Below are positions 9,048 through 16,888 of a stretch of DNA of 64,000 bases, in pieces. Each line of letters opens with the position of its first letter. Position 1 is the first letter of the stretch. The translations under genes were made by a program, and so were the position numbers. The stretch is taken from assembly GCF_006715165.1 (NCBI RefSeq), contig NZ_VFMS01000001.1, positions 3,100,001-3,164,000 on the forward strand. Reading direction: 5' to 3'. This stretch comes from Arthrobacter sp. SLBN-122 (lineage in GTDB: Bacteria; Actinomycetota; Actinomycetes; Actinomycetales; Micrococcaceae). The notes beneath the pieces were generated by a model. It was given only the letters and a program-made list of their open reading frames with translations. It did no database searches and was not told the origin of the DNA.

Positions 9048-9288
9048 GGTGAAGCTCCTTGGGACGAGCAGATTTAGGGTTCAGCATGACCGCCGCCCTC
9101 CCGAGAGGTCAAGAGCTTCCGGGCATCGGCACATCTTGACATGGCGTCCTTGTCGAGCCGCTGCTGGGTTCCCGACGTCAGTTGCCGCGACTCCGCTACT
9201 GTTCCACGGCGGCGGCCACCCGCGTGGCGTTCGACGGGCGTGTTCGTGCGGTCGGACATTTCCACGGCCGTCCACACGCAGCCTTCGC

Positions 9289-9738
9289 CTAGGACTGCAG
9301 GGATTGCATGACCGACAGGTGCCCTGCGCGGGCCGAGACCAGGCACTTGGCCAGGTAGAACGGCCGGTTCGAGTGCCGGACGAACTGCGTCAGCACCAGG
9401 ACCGGGTCCGACGGGCGCAGGTCCAGCAGTTTCGCGCGGCTGGGGCCCACCTGGCTGAGGCTGATCTGGCACTCGCCCGGACCGGCCAGCCGGCCCAGCT
9501 GGTTGTTGAGCGTGGCAAGCAAGGTGGCGCCGCCGTCGTCCTTAATCTCAAGGGGTGCGGCGGCGCCCTTGCCGATGCTGACTGGCTGGGCGGTGACGTT
9601 TTCCTGCAGGTGGGCAATGGCCTCGCCGTCGCGGATGAGGACGGATTCCCACAGCCAGCAGTCCGTGCCGGGCTCGATGCCGATGCCCGGTGCGATGAAC
9701 TCGGAGGCGGCCTGCCGCACCACCTGGGTGCGCTTGAC
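9289..9738 (-). pseudogene. UTRA domain relic of a GntR/HutC-family regulator
   Basis: About 149 codons encode only the C-terminal effector (UTRA) domain of a HutC/PhnF-type regulator, including the typical QFVRHSNRPFYLAKCL region. The N-terminal winged-helix DNA-binding domain is missing. An in-frame TAG at 9739-9741 lies directly upstream, and the intact TetR gene ends twelve bases further on, so there is no room for the missing half. This is a truncated gene; GTG codons near 9726 could still allow translation, but it could not bind DNA as a normal GntR protein. Confidence 0.7.
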
Positions 9739-9752
9739 CTACAGCGTCTGTG

Positions 9753-10325
9753 CTATGGCCGGCGCAGGCTGGCCGTCATCGCAGCCAAGTCCGCCATGGC
9801 ATGGACGGCGTCCGGATTTGAAAGCCCGTTGTCATGGCAGAGGGAACGCCAGGTCCAGAACGACACCGCGTGCGCCACGACGGCGCGCAGGCGTGCGTTG
9901 CCTGGGTCCGGGAAGGCCTCAAGGAGCTGGTCGCGGAAGAACGTGTCACGCTTTTGGAGGTCCGTGCGGTGCCTTTCCGGAAGGGCAGCCCAATCCGCGT
10001 AGATGCGCCTGAGCATTGGCTCGCCGTCACGATAGAACCGGTACAGGTCCGCCAGTCCGGCGTGCAGCCGTTCCAGGGGATCAACCACTTCGGACCACGC
10101 CGCAGGGTCCGGCAGCTGCTGTTGGGAGAGCCAATGCGAGGAGCAGGCGGAGAACAGCGCCTCGTCGTCGGCGAAATGGCGGTAGACCGTCAGACGCGTG
10201 ACCCCGGCCTGTTCGGCGACGCCTGAAATGGTGGTCCGGGCGGGACCGACTGATCCATGCAGGGCTACTGCCGCGTCCACGATCCGCTGACGCGTTGTGT
10301 CCACCTGCTCGGCACGCTTGTTCAT
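9753..10325 (-). CDS. TetR family transcriptional regulator
   Basis: 190 residues from ATG 10325; an in-frame TTG at 10367 would add 14. The HTH is clear (RQRIVDAAVALHGSVGP followed by TISGVAEQAGVTRLTVYRHF). The C-terminal domain is typical of regulators with a Trp/aromatic-rich pocket (AHAVSFWTWRSLCHD). It is divergent from a cupin gene, with a perfect 13-bp palindrome at 10398-10427 in between. It probably represses the cupin gene and itself. The ligand is unknown. Confidence 0.88.
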   Translation of the reverse strand: MNKRAEQVDTTRQRIVDAAVALHGSVGPARTTISGVAEQAGVTRLTVYRHFADDEALFSACSSHWLSQQQLPDPAAWSEVVDPLERLHAGLADLYRFYRDGEPMLRRIYADWAALPERHRTDLQKRDTFFRDQLLEAFPDPGNARLRAVVAHAVSFWTWRSLCHDNGLSNPDAVHAMADLAAMTASLRRP

Positions 10326-10397
10326 CTGGTACTTGCGGGCTTTGGTTGAACGCCCATGTTCACTCAACTATTGACACTGATCCTCGGTGGGCCGGAT

Positions 10398-10427
10398 AAT
10401 TCGATATACATTATTGTATATCGAATT
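10398..10427. promoter_or_regulatory. Perfect 13-bp inverted repeat, probable TetR operator
   Basis: AATTCGATATACA is followed by TTAT and then by its exact reverse complement (10415-10427). The 30-bp palindrome lies between the divergent TetR and cupin genes, 16 bases before the cupin ATG, so a bound repressor would block the cupin promoter and start region. Confidence 0.8.
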
Positions 10428-10442
10428 GATAGGGTGAATCCC

Positions 10443-10958
10443 ATGGGCATTGAGGAGGCTCCACGGCTTACGGTCGTGCAGCCTGGGGAAGGACGCAACG
10501 GCAGTCTCGGAAGCATCGGGGTTGTCTTCAAACTGTTCGGCGAACACACGAATGAGCAGATCTCCATCGTGGAACATCCGTTTCCCGTGGGAGCCCTGGT
10601 TCCGCCACACATGCACAGCCGTGAGGATGAGTATTCGATCATCCTGGAAGGCGAGATCGGCTTCCGTTCCGGTGAACGTGAGGCAGTACTGGGCGCCGGA
10701 GGCTACATCACCAAGCCCCGCGGCGAACTGCACACCATGTGGAACGCCGGCAAAGTGCCGGCACGCATGATTGAAATAATCAGCCCGGCAGGATTCGAGC
10801 ATTTCTTTTGGGGGCTGGCCGACCAGCTTGAAGCCGGGGGACCGCAGGATCCTGAGGCCATCGGCAAACTGGCAGCCGAGTATGGCCTCCAGTTCGGCGA
10901 GGCGCCCTGGCTGCCGGGCATCATCGCCCGGTACGGTCTGACGCCACCAATGGGCTGA
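10443..10958 (+). CDS. Cupin domain protein (quercetin-dioxygenase-like)
   Basis: 171 residues from ATG 10443. A single beta-barrel cupin: motif 1 contains PPHMHSREDEYSIILEGE (two His, one Glu as metal ligands) and motif 2 contains GELHTMWNAG (third His). The C-terminal tail with a Trp-Gly-rich loop resembles stand-alone quercetin 2,3-dioxygenase-like cupins, which oxidise aromatic or flavonoid substrates, though many are uncharacterised. Expression is probably controlled by the divergent TetR through the palindrome at 10398-10427. No other pathway gene is linked. Confidence 0.82.
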   Translation: MGIEEAPRLTVVQPGEGRNGSLGSIGVVFKLFGEHTNEQISIVEHPFPVGALVPPHMHSREDEYSIILEGEIGFRSGEREAVLGAGGYITKPRGELHTMWNAGKVPARMIEIISPAGFEHFFWGLADQLEAGGPQDPEAIGKLAAEYGLQFGEAPWLPGIIARYGLTPPMG

Positions 10959-10969
10959 CGGGAAGCGTC

Positions 10970-11911
10970 ATGGGCCTCCAGGCTCCACCTCGGCGAAGCC
11001 GGCTGCCGTTTGCCGAAGCCGCCCGGAGGCCGGGGGCGCCGCTGGCTGGCATGGCCGCCGTCGTACTTCTGCTGCATCTCGTGGGCTGGGGCGTGCTGGT
11101 ACTGGGTGTCGTGCCGCAGAACCTTACGCTGGGCTCAAGTGGAGTCTTCGGGCTGGGGATCGGGCTAGGCGCCTATCTGTTGGGCATGCGACACGCTTTC
11201 GACGTGGACCATATTGCCGCCATCGACTGCACCACCCGGAAGCTCATGGGTGAGGGCCTTCGGCCAGTCTCCGTCGGCTTCTGGTTCTCGCTGGGCCACT
11301 CCAGCATCGTTTTTGGCCTGTGCCTGCTGCTGGCGGCGGGAGCCCGCCTCCTGGGAGGCCAGTTGGGCAACGACGCCTCCAGTTGGCGCGATCTTCTGGG
11401 AACACTAGGCGCTACTGTCTCGGGATTGTTCCTGTATCTCCTGGCGTTCCTCAATCTTGCCCTGCTGACGCGCGCCGGTTCAGGCCTTCGCCGCCTTGGG
11501 GGAGGCGAGCCTGAAGCAGGGGTGCCCGCCGTGGCCTCCAGCCTCCTGGTCCGCTTGCTGCAGCCGGTCATGCGGAGCATCAGCCAGCCCTGGCAGACGT
11601 ACGTGGTGGGGCTGCTATTCGGCCTGGGATTTGATACAGCAGCTGAGGTGGCGCTGCTTGTTGTGGCGGGCGGAGCCGCCGCGGTGGAGCTTCCCTGGTA
11701 CGCCGTCCTCACGTTGCCCGTCCTCTTCGCCGCGGGCATGAGCCTGCTGGACGGCCTGGACGGATGGTTCATGAATGCAGCCTTCGGCTGGGCCTTTTCG
11801 CATCCGCGCCGGAGACTGCTGTACAACCTCGTCCTGACCGGGTTCTCAGCCGCAGTGGCTCTGGGCGTCGGCACCGTGGAACTGCTGTCCGTCGTCCGAC
11901 CGGATAGGTAG
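10970..11911 (+). CDS. Nickel/cobalt transporter, NiCoT (HoxN/NixA) family
   Basis: 313 residues with about eight membrane segments. The family signature in the second segment is present (RHAFDVDHIAAID, the HX4DH metal motif) and the second signature LGFDTAAEV follows. It imports Ni2+ and/or Co2+ with high affinity. One oddity is DCTTRKLM where NiCoT proteins normally have DNTTRKLM. No Ni-enzyme or cobalamin gene is adjacent. It starts 11 bases after the cupin stop and may be cotranscribed with it. Confidence 0.9.
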   Translation: MGLQAPPRRSRLPFAEAARRPGAPLAGMAAVVLLLHLVGWGVLVLGVVPQNLTLGSSGVFGLGIGLGAYLLGMRHAFDVDHIAAIDCTTRKLMGEGLRPVSVGFWFSLGHSSIVFGLCLLLAAGARLLGGQLGNDASSWRDLLGTLGATVSGLFLYLLAFLNLALLTRAGSGLRRLGGGEPEAGVPAVASSLLVRLLQPVMRSISQPWQTYVVGLLFGLGFDTAAEVALLVVAGGAAAVELPWYAVLTLPVLFAAGMSLLDGLDGWFMNAAFGWAFSHPRRRLLYNLVLTGFSAAVALGVGTVELLSVVRPDR

Positions 11912-11923
11912 CGCGTCTGGTTC

Positions 11924-12649
11924 CTACAGCGTCTGGGGAATCGGCCGTCCCGGGAAGAGCGTTGCGTACTGTTTCCGGTACATGCGCCGCCCCACCAGGC
12001 GGTAGGCGAGCCGGACCGGGGGAGGGATCTCATTGAACAGCTCCTTGCGGTCCGCCGGCGGGTTCGTGGCCAGCACCATGCCGAGGTAGCCCACCAGGAA
12101 TTTCCTGTCGAGCTCCTGGATCCCGTGCTGGCCGGTTTCCTTCATCTCCTTCTCGGACATGACCCGGTCCGCGACGGGCATCATCTCGGTGACCTCCCGG
12201 CGCAGATGCGTGTTGAGGACCCGGGCCAGGTCCTCGTAGCGGGCAGCAAGATCGGCCGCCGACTCTTCGTCCGCCGTCCGCATCCAGCGCAGCCGGACCG
12301 GTTCGATTGCCCCAAGCCTGAGGGTGACCTGCCGGTGCTGTTCGAGCATCTGCCCTATGTGCAGGGCGCATGCCGGTGCCCGCTCCTTCAGCTGCGGGTA
12401 CATCAGCAGGTCCTCGCCGTCGTGGTGGATGTGCAGCACCTTGTCGAAGTTCCCCAGCACTTCCCCCACGTAGGCTGCGCGTGAGGCGTCACCTGCCGCG
12501 GCGGAGCGCACCAGCCCCGGCGCTTCCCCGTAAGCCCAGAGGAAGAAGCGGTGGATGCGCCGCATGCCAGCGGTTCCGCCGCACAGGATGGGCCCTGCCG
12601 GCAGGGGAGGGGCAGTCTCACCGGGCTGCATGGTGAAGAAGTCGGTCAT
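11924..12649 (-). CDS. Hemerythrin HHE cation-binding domain protein
   Basis: 241 residues from ATG 12649; a GTG at 12727 would extend it by 26 residues but that stretch is Arg-rich and unlike a protein start. The HHE-type helical bundle supplies His and Glu ligands: MRRIHRFFLW, VLHIHHDGEDLLMYPQLKE, HIGQMLEQHRQV, and a late LNTHLRREVTEMMP. Hemerythrin-like proteins bind a di-iron centre and are linked to oxygen, NO or redox sensing. The C-terminal 70 residues (YRLVGRRMYRKQYATLFPG) are a conserved actinobacterial tail. It converges with the NiCoT gene. Confidence 0.8.
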   Translation of the reverse strand: MTDFFTMQPGETAPPLPAGPILCGGTAGMRRIHRFFLWAYGEAPGLVRSAAAGDASRAAYVGEVLGNFDKVLHIHHDGEDLLMYPQLKERAPACALHIGQMLEQHRQVTLRLGAIEPVRLRWMRTADEESAADLAARYEDLARVLNTHLRREVTEMMPVADRVMSEKEMKETGQHGIQELDRKFLVGYLGMVLATNPPADRKELFNEIPPPVRLAYRLVGRRMYRKQYATLFPGRPIPQTL

Positions 12650-12732
12650 GTCCTGGCCCCTGTCGTCGAGCAGTGAGACGAAGGACCTCTCCCCGGCAGC
12701 ATCGTAGCCCCGGGCCCGGAGGCGCACAATGG

Positions 12733-12779
12733 CCGGGAGAAAGGTCGACGGCGGGACCCGCCGTCGACCTTCATCCCGG
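12733..12779. repeat. 47-bp near-perfect palindrome
   Basis: A perfect 15-bp inverted repeat (12741-12755 and 12757-12771, first arm AAGGTCGACGGCGGG) with a one-base centre is flanked, after two mismatched bases per side, by a further perfect CCGGGA/TCCCGG pair. It lies between two divergent genes (hemerythrin and SDR), an odd place for a terminator. It sits 6 bases past the stop of a coding-like minus-strand relic (12785-12954), so it may be that lost gene's terminator. There is no T-run on either side. Confidence 0.75.
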
Positions 12780-12784
12780 AAGTA

Positions 12785-12954
12785 TCAAGCCCGCGCCTGC
12801 AGCCCCGGCACGCCGTCCCGGATCTCGAAGGACCCCTTCGTGGCCACCGGTGCGCAGGCCTTTGGCCTCTGGCCCGCCCCCGGACTGGCGCGCAGAGTGA
12901 ATCCAAGCCCATCCAGCCAGGGAAAGAAGACGCCGTGCCCCGCATCTCAGTCAT
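12785..12954 (-). pseudogene. Coding-like C-terminal gene relic
   Basis: A minus-strand frame of about 56 codons ends at TGA 12785-12787. It has protein-like character (FFPWLDGLGFTLRASPG, then GSFEIRDGVPGLQARA) and is followed at once by the 47-bp hairpin. An in-frame stop lies upstream and no good start exists; its 5' end overlaps the SDR start on the other strand. I read it as the surviving tail of a gene replaced by the SDR. The family is not recognised and chance is possible. Confidence 0.3.
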
Positions 12955-13714
12955 CACCGGATCCGCCTCCGGGATCGGCAAGGCCACGAAGGAATTGCTC
13001 GAGCAGCGTGGCGAGCGTGTCATCGGCGTGGACATCCACGACGCCGAAGTGCTGGCGGACCTCTCCACGGCTGAAGGACGCAGGGCCTTGATGGATGCGG
13101 TGCGGAAGGTCAGCGGCGGCAGGATCGACGCGATCTACGCCGTGGCCGGCCTTGCCGTCCCGGGACCCGCCACCGTTTCGGTGAACTTCTTCGGGGCGCT
13201 CGCAACGCTTGAAGGGCTCCGCCCCCTGCTCGCCGGGTCGGACGCGCCGCGGGCCGTCGTGGTTTCATCGATGGCAGCCCTGATGGCCAGCGATGAGGAA
13301 CTCGTTGCCCTGCTGACCGCCGGGGAAGAACAGCCGGCAATGGCCCGCGCCGAAGTGCTGGCGAAGGAGCCGGCCACTGGCGGGCTCATCTACTGTTCCA
13401 CCAAGCTTGCATTGTCCCGCTGGGTCCGCCGCCAGGCCGCCGGCCCCGAGTGGGCAGGAGCCGGAATCCCGTTGAATGCGGTAGCGCCCGGCGTCATCGC
13501 CACCCCCATGACGGCGAACCTTATCGCCACGGAGGACGCTCGAAAGTCACTGCTGGAAGTGGTTCCGATGCCGCTGAACGGCATCGCCGACGCCATCGTC
13601 GCAGCCCGCCTGCTGGCCTGGCTCAACAGCGTGGAGAACACGCACCTGTGCGGACAAATCGTCTACGTCGACGGGGGCAGCGACGTTGTGCTGCGCGGCG
13701 ATTCGGTCTGGTGA
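12935..13714 (+). CDS. Short-chain dehydrogenase/reductase (SDR)
   Basis: 259 residues starting at GTG 12935, preceded by AGGGAAAGAAG. Classical SDR features are present: the cofactor-binding TGSASGIGKA at the N-terminus with VDIHD (Asp after strand 2, suggesting NAD(H) preference), VSS with the catalytic Ser, and YCSTK carrying the Tyr-Lys pair. The inserted acidic stretch DEELVALLTAGEEQPA before the YxxxK helix and the SVNFFGALATLEGLRP helix are typical of 3-alpha-hydroxysteroid dehydrogenase-like SDRs. The substrate is unknown. Confidence 0.87.
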   Translation: MPRISVITGSASGIGKATKELLEQRGERVIGVDIHDAEVLADLSTAEGRRALMDAVRKVSGGRIDAIYAVAGLAVPGPATVSVNFFGALATLEGLRPLLAGSDAPRAVVVSSMAALMASDEELVALLTAGEEQPAMARAEVLAKEPATGGLIYCSTKLALSRWVRRQAAGPEWAGAGIPLNAVAPGVIATPMTANLIATEDARKSLLEVVPMPLNGIADAIVAARLLAWLNSVENTHLCGQIVYVDGGSDVVLRGDSVW

Positions 13715-13743
13715 GGGCTGGGCTCCCTAAAGCTCAGCCACGC

Positions 13744-13763
13744 ACCCGGACTTTAGTCCCTGT
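13744..13763. promoter_or_regulatory. DosR/DevR-like palindromic box
   Basis: The core GGACTTTAGTCCC (13748-13760) matches 13 consecutive positions of the mycobacterial DosR 20-bp consensus (GGACTWWAGTCCC core). A second half-site GGACTAA follows at 13767-13773. The pair also forms an inverted repeat (TTAGTCC/GGACTAA). It lies about 90 bp before the GerMN lipoprotein gene. The window also encodes a DevS-like kinase and DevR-like regulator. The function is inferred only from the match. Confidence 0.45.
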
Positions 13764-13787
13764 TTTGGACTAACCCTCAGGCGTAGC

Positions 13788-13825
13788 TTGAAGACGGGTC
13801 CCGCAACCGTGGGCCCCGTCTTCAA
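13788..13825. terminator. Hairpin before the GerMN lipoprotein gene
   Basis: Arms 13788-13802 (TTGAAGACGGGTCCC) and 13811-13825 pair at 14 of 15 positions across an 8-nt loop. There is no T-run. It could terminate the SDR transcript (stop at 13714) or act as a leader structure, since the next gene's ATG is only 9 bases downstream and the G-run after the stem is that gene's ribosome site. Confidence 0.6.
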
Positions 13826-13834
13826 GGGGGCACC

Positions 13835-14533
13835 ATGACCAGGCCCAGGCTTTCGGCACTCAGCATTCTCGGGCTCAGCAGCCTGCTGGTCCTCACCGGA
13901 TGTTTCGGCCCGCCCAGCCCGGCCCCCTCCACCAGTTCCGCGGCCCCGAGCCCCACCACCAGCAGCGCTTCCCCAAGCACGACGGCGACTCCCACCACGT
14001 CGGGGAACCCCACCACGACGCCTGGCAGCTCAGTCGCGCCCACCACCCCGGCCGCCCCACCGCCGTCGTCCACTCCTGCAAGCCCGCCGCCCACGGAGGA
14101 ACCCACGCCCACCGGACTGCCCGAACAGGTGGCCCCGCTGACCATCTACTACGTGGCCGTGGGTGACAACGGCGTCTCCGGACCCGCGATCGGCTGCGGC
14201 GACAGCCTCGTGGCCACCACCACAGCCCCCGTCCGGTTCACCGACCAGGTGGGCCCCAGCATCGGGACCCTGCTGGCCAACAAGAGCCGCGACATAGGGC
14301 AATCCGGGCTCATCAACGTCCTTTACCAGTCGAGCCTGACGTACCTGGGCGGCGAACTGAACGGCAGCACCATCACCATCTGGCTCTCCGGGCAGTTCAT
14401 GCTCGGCGGTGTGTGCGACGTTCCGCGGGCCAAGGCGCAGCTGGAATACACGGCCATGGCGGCGTCCGGGGCCACGAGCGCGCAGGTTTTCGTCAATGGC
14501 CGCCCCATCGACGAGGTGCTGAGCCTTAAGTAG
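13835..14533 (+). CDS. GerMN-domain lipoprotein
   Basis: 232 residues. A lipoprotein signal ends in LVLTGC, followed by a long Ser/Thr/Pro linker (about residues 26-90) that would span part of the cell wall. The C-terminal domain (about 100-232) matches GerMN: the GPAIGCGDSLVAT start, a central GGELNGSTITIWLSGQ and a closing repeat-like strand region. In other bacteria GerMN domains occur in spore germination and envelope proteins; actinobacterial versions are exported and of unknown role. A DosR-like box and a hairpin precede it. The CPBP protease gene follows after 6 bases. Confidence 0.82.
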   Translation: MTRPRLSALSILGLSSLLVLTGCFGPPSPAPSTSSAAPSPTTSSASPSTTATPTTSGNPTTTPGSSVAPTTPAAPPPSSTPASPPPTEEPTPTGLPEQVAPLTIYYVAVGDNGVSGPAIGCGDSLVATTTAPVRFTDQVGPSIGTLLANKSRDIGQSGLINVLYQSSLTYLGGELNGSTITIWLSGQFMLGGVCDVPRAKAQLEYTAMAASGATSAQVFVNGRPIDEVLSLK

Positions 14534-14539
14534 GGTCCC

Positions 14540-15205
14540 GTGAACCTACCCAGCATGTGGCGCCGGGCAGCCGCGGCCCTAATTCCCGCCGCGGTGCCCG
14601 CCCTGATGGTCCCCGTCTTCAGGTTCACCGTCCGCCGGTTCGGAAAGCGCCGCGGCTACCAGTCGGGGTTCGCAGCCTACTGGGCGGTGTGCTGGAGCGT
14701 GGCACTCGTGCTGGCCGGCCGACGTCGGCTGGTGGATCTTTGGCATGCACCCGCCGCGGCACCCCAGGGCAGGGCGCTGATGTGGAGCATCCTGCTCGTC
14801 CCGCCGGCCGGCGCCATCGCCACGGAACTGATCCCCAACGCCCGGAAGGCGGGCACCACGGCTGCGCTCGCCGCCGTGGGCATCGGCGTCACCAACGCCC
14901 TGGCCGAGGAAGCCCTGTGGCGCGGCGTGCCGCTGGCCGTCTTCCCGGACCGTAAGGTCCTGGGCTGGCTCTGGCCTTCCCTCGGTTTCACCGCATGGCA
15001 CCTGGTCCCCCTCGCAGTCCGTCCCCATGCCCGCGGCCGGTGGCCCGTGCTGCTGGGCGCGGGCCTGATCGGAGTTGGGTACGGGTGGGCCGCCCAGCGC
15101 AGCGGCTCGCTCCTGGCGGTGTCCATCGCCCATGCCGCCACCGACTCCTGCGGCGTCCGCGCGGCCCGCAACGCCTGGCTGCCGCAAGGGCCCGGGCGAG
15201 AATAG
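14540..15205 (+). CDS. CPBP family intramembrane metalloprotease
   Basis: 221 residues from GTG 14540, six bases after the lipoprotein stop, so probably cotranscribed. Several membrane segments carry the CPBP (CAAX protease/bacteriocin-processing) motifs: EEALWRG (the EExxxR motif) near residue 120, FTAWHL with the first His, and a later SIAHAATD. These residues form the zinc site of the Rce1-like glutamic protease family. Bacterial members are involved in peptide maturation or have unknown substrates. The N-terminal 60 residues are basic and amphipathic. Confidence 0.82.
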   Translation: MNLPSMWRRAAAALIPAAVPALMVPVFRFTVRRFGKRRGYQSGFAAYWAVCWSVALVLAGRRRLVDLWHAPAAAPQGRALMWSILLVPPAGAIATELIPNARKAGTTAALAAVGIGVTNALAEEALWRGVPLAVFPDRKVLGWLWPSLGFTAWHLVPLAVRPHARGRWPVLLGAGLIGVGYGWAAQRSGSLLAVSIAHAATDSCGVRAARNAWLPQGPGRE

Positions 15206-15254
15206 GGGCCCTTGCCCCTACCCGACCCTGCAGGCCGCGTTGCACCATAACGCC

Positions 15255-16526
15255 ATGAAGAAAGTCGTCACCGCCGGTCTCACGGCGGCAGTCCTCTCGC
15301 TTGGATCACTCACCATGGCACCCGTAGCCAGCGCGGCGCCGTCCACGTCGCCCGCAGGAGCGGAACAGATCCTGGTCAAAACGTACGACGGCGCCGCAGC
15401 CCCCGGCGTGCTCCACCAGTACGGTCTTCCGGCCGGCTCGGCCGTGGGCGGCACGGGCGCCCGGCTGGTCCCGGTGCTCTCCGGCCAGGAAGCCCGGCTG
15501 ATCGACGCGCTCAGCCGTGACCCGTCGGTTGAGTACGCCGAGCCGGACGAACCGGCCACAGCGGCCGCCAGCGACACCTACTTCCCCCGCCAGTACGCGC
15601 TGCAGAACACCGGCCAGTCCTTCACCAACACCCGCGGTGACATCACCATCCCCGCCGGTACTGCGGACGCCGACGTCGACGCCGTCGAAGCCTGGAATAT
15701 CACCACAGGCTCCGGTATCAAGGTGGCCGTCCTGGACTCGGGCGTTGCCAGCGACAACCCTGACATCGCCCCCAAAGTGGTGGCACGCGCCAACTTCAGT
15801 GACGCTGCCACTAAGGCCGGCGACCCGGTGGCGGAGGACTATTACGGCCACGGCACCCATGTGGCCGGCATCGTTGCCGCCACCTCCAGCAACTCGGCAG
15901 GCGTGGCAGGGGTGTGCCCGGGCTGCACCGTCCTGGCCGGGAAAGTCCTGAACGACAGCGGGGTGGGGTCCAGCTCAAGTGTTGCCAACGGCATCAACTG
16001 GGCCGTCAGCAACGGCGCCAAGGTGATCAACATGAGCATCGGGGTCCGTGCCTCGCGCACGCTCGAGGCCGCCGTCAACAACGCGTGGACCAAGGGAGTG
16101 GTGCTGGTGGCGGCCGCCGGAAACGGTGGAAACCAGACCAAGATCTACCCCGGCTCCTACCCGAACGTCATCGCGGTCGGGGCCACGGACAACAAGGACC
16201 TCAAGGCATCCTTCTCCACTTACGGGGCCAGCTGGGTGGACGTGGCGGCGCCGGGCGTCAATGTCTACTCCACCTTCCCGAACCACGCCTTTGCCCTAGA
16301 AGTTCCCAACAACCGCTCCAGAGGCTACGACGTGGGCAACGGCAGTTCCATGTCCTCGGCGATCGTGGCCGCCACCGCCGCGCTCGCCTGGAGCTCCCAC
16401 CCCGGCGCCACCAACGCCTCGATCCGGGCCAACGTGGAATCCACCGCGGACAGGGTGCCCGGGACCGGCACCTACTGGGCGTACGGCCGGGTGAACGCCG
16501 CCAACGCCGTGAAGGCTGTGAAGTAG
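15255..16526 (+). CDS. Secreted subtilisin-like serine protease (S8), paralogue with altered Ser motif
   Basis: 423 residues from ATG 15255. Signal peptide, I9-type propeptide and S8 domain follow the same plan as the protein at 6398, with extensive identity (shared VEYAEPDE, GHGTHVAGIVAA, GINWAV, SYPNVIAV). Asp161 and His199 are intact. Around the catalytic Ser365 the usual GTSMAxP is GSSMSSA, losing the conserved Thr, Ala and Pro, so activity may be reduced or substrate choice altered. The hairpin at 16549-16581 is a good terminator. Confidence 0.92.
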   Translation: MKKVVTAGLTAAVLSLGSLTMAPVASAAPSTSPAGAEQILVKTYDGAAAPGVLHQYGLPAGSAVGGTGARLVPVLSGQEARLIDALSRDPSVEYAEPDEPATAAASDTYFPRQYALQNTGQSFTNTRGDITIPAGTADADVDAVEAWNITTGSGIKVAVLDSGVASDNPDIAPKVVARANFSDAATKAGDPVAEDYYGHGTHVAGIVAATSSNSAGVAGVCPGCTVLAGKVLNDSGVGSSSSVANGINWAVSNGAKVINMSIGVRASRTLEAAVNNAWTKGVVLVAAAGNGGNQTKIYPGSYPNVIAVGATDNKDLKASFSTYGASWVDVAAPGVNVYSTFPNHAFALEVPNNRSRGYDVGNGSSMSSAIVAATAALAWSSHPGATNASIRANVESTADRVPGTGTYWAYGRVNAANAVKAVK

Positions 16527-16548
16527 AACGGTTCCTTAGAGGCGCCGC

Positions 16549-16581
16549 GCACGGAGCCGGAGGCTGTCCGCGGCTCCGTGC
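16549..16581 (+). terminator. Terminator hairpin after the second subtilase
   Basis: Perfect 11-bp arms, GCACGGAGCCG (16549-16559) and CGGCTCCGTGC (16571-16581), with an 11-nt loop, 23 bases after the subtilase stop. No strong T-run, as is common in actinobacteria. The rest of the gap up to the lipase gene (16582-16888) holds no gene I can support; it should carry the lipase promoter. Confidence 0.7.
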
Positions 16582-16888
16582 ACATCTGTGCAGTGCGCCC
16601 TGCACTCCCCGCCAGCTGCCCGCTGCGGTAGCCGCAGGCTTTGTGCTGGTTCGAAGTAGCTACTCAACAGTAACAATATTGCTGGCGGCGTCCCCAAATC
16701 GGGCCAGTAGACCCGGGTGGGAGGGGAATTCATTCCACGCACGTTCGTGCAGGCAGGGCCACCCGGCGGTCCTTGCTGCCTAGCATTTCTAGGACCGCAG
16801 CAGGGCACCTGGCTGGTACAACCAGCTACACCGCCACCAGCAGACCCGGCCGCGACACCATTCCTGACACGCGAACAAAGAGGTTTAT

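Noticed and set aside
9074..9288. Minus-strand frame downstream of the UTRA relic
   Set aside because: Arg/Thr-rich with no recognisable family; the region better explains the GH25-like gene promoter.
15075..15254. Upstream extension of the second subtilase frame
   Set aside because: It overlaps the CPBP gene and lacks a signal peptide start; ATG 15255 gives a normal signal sequence.
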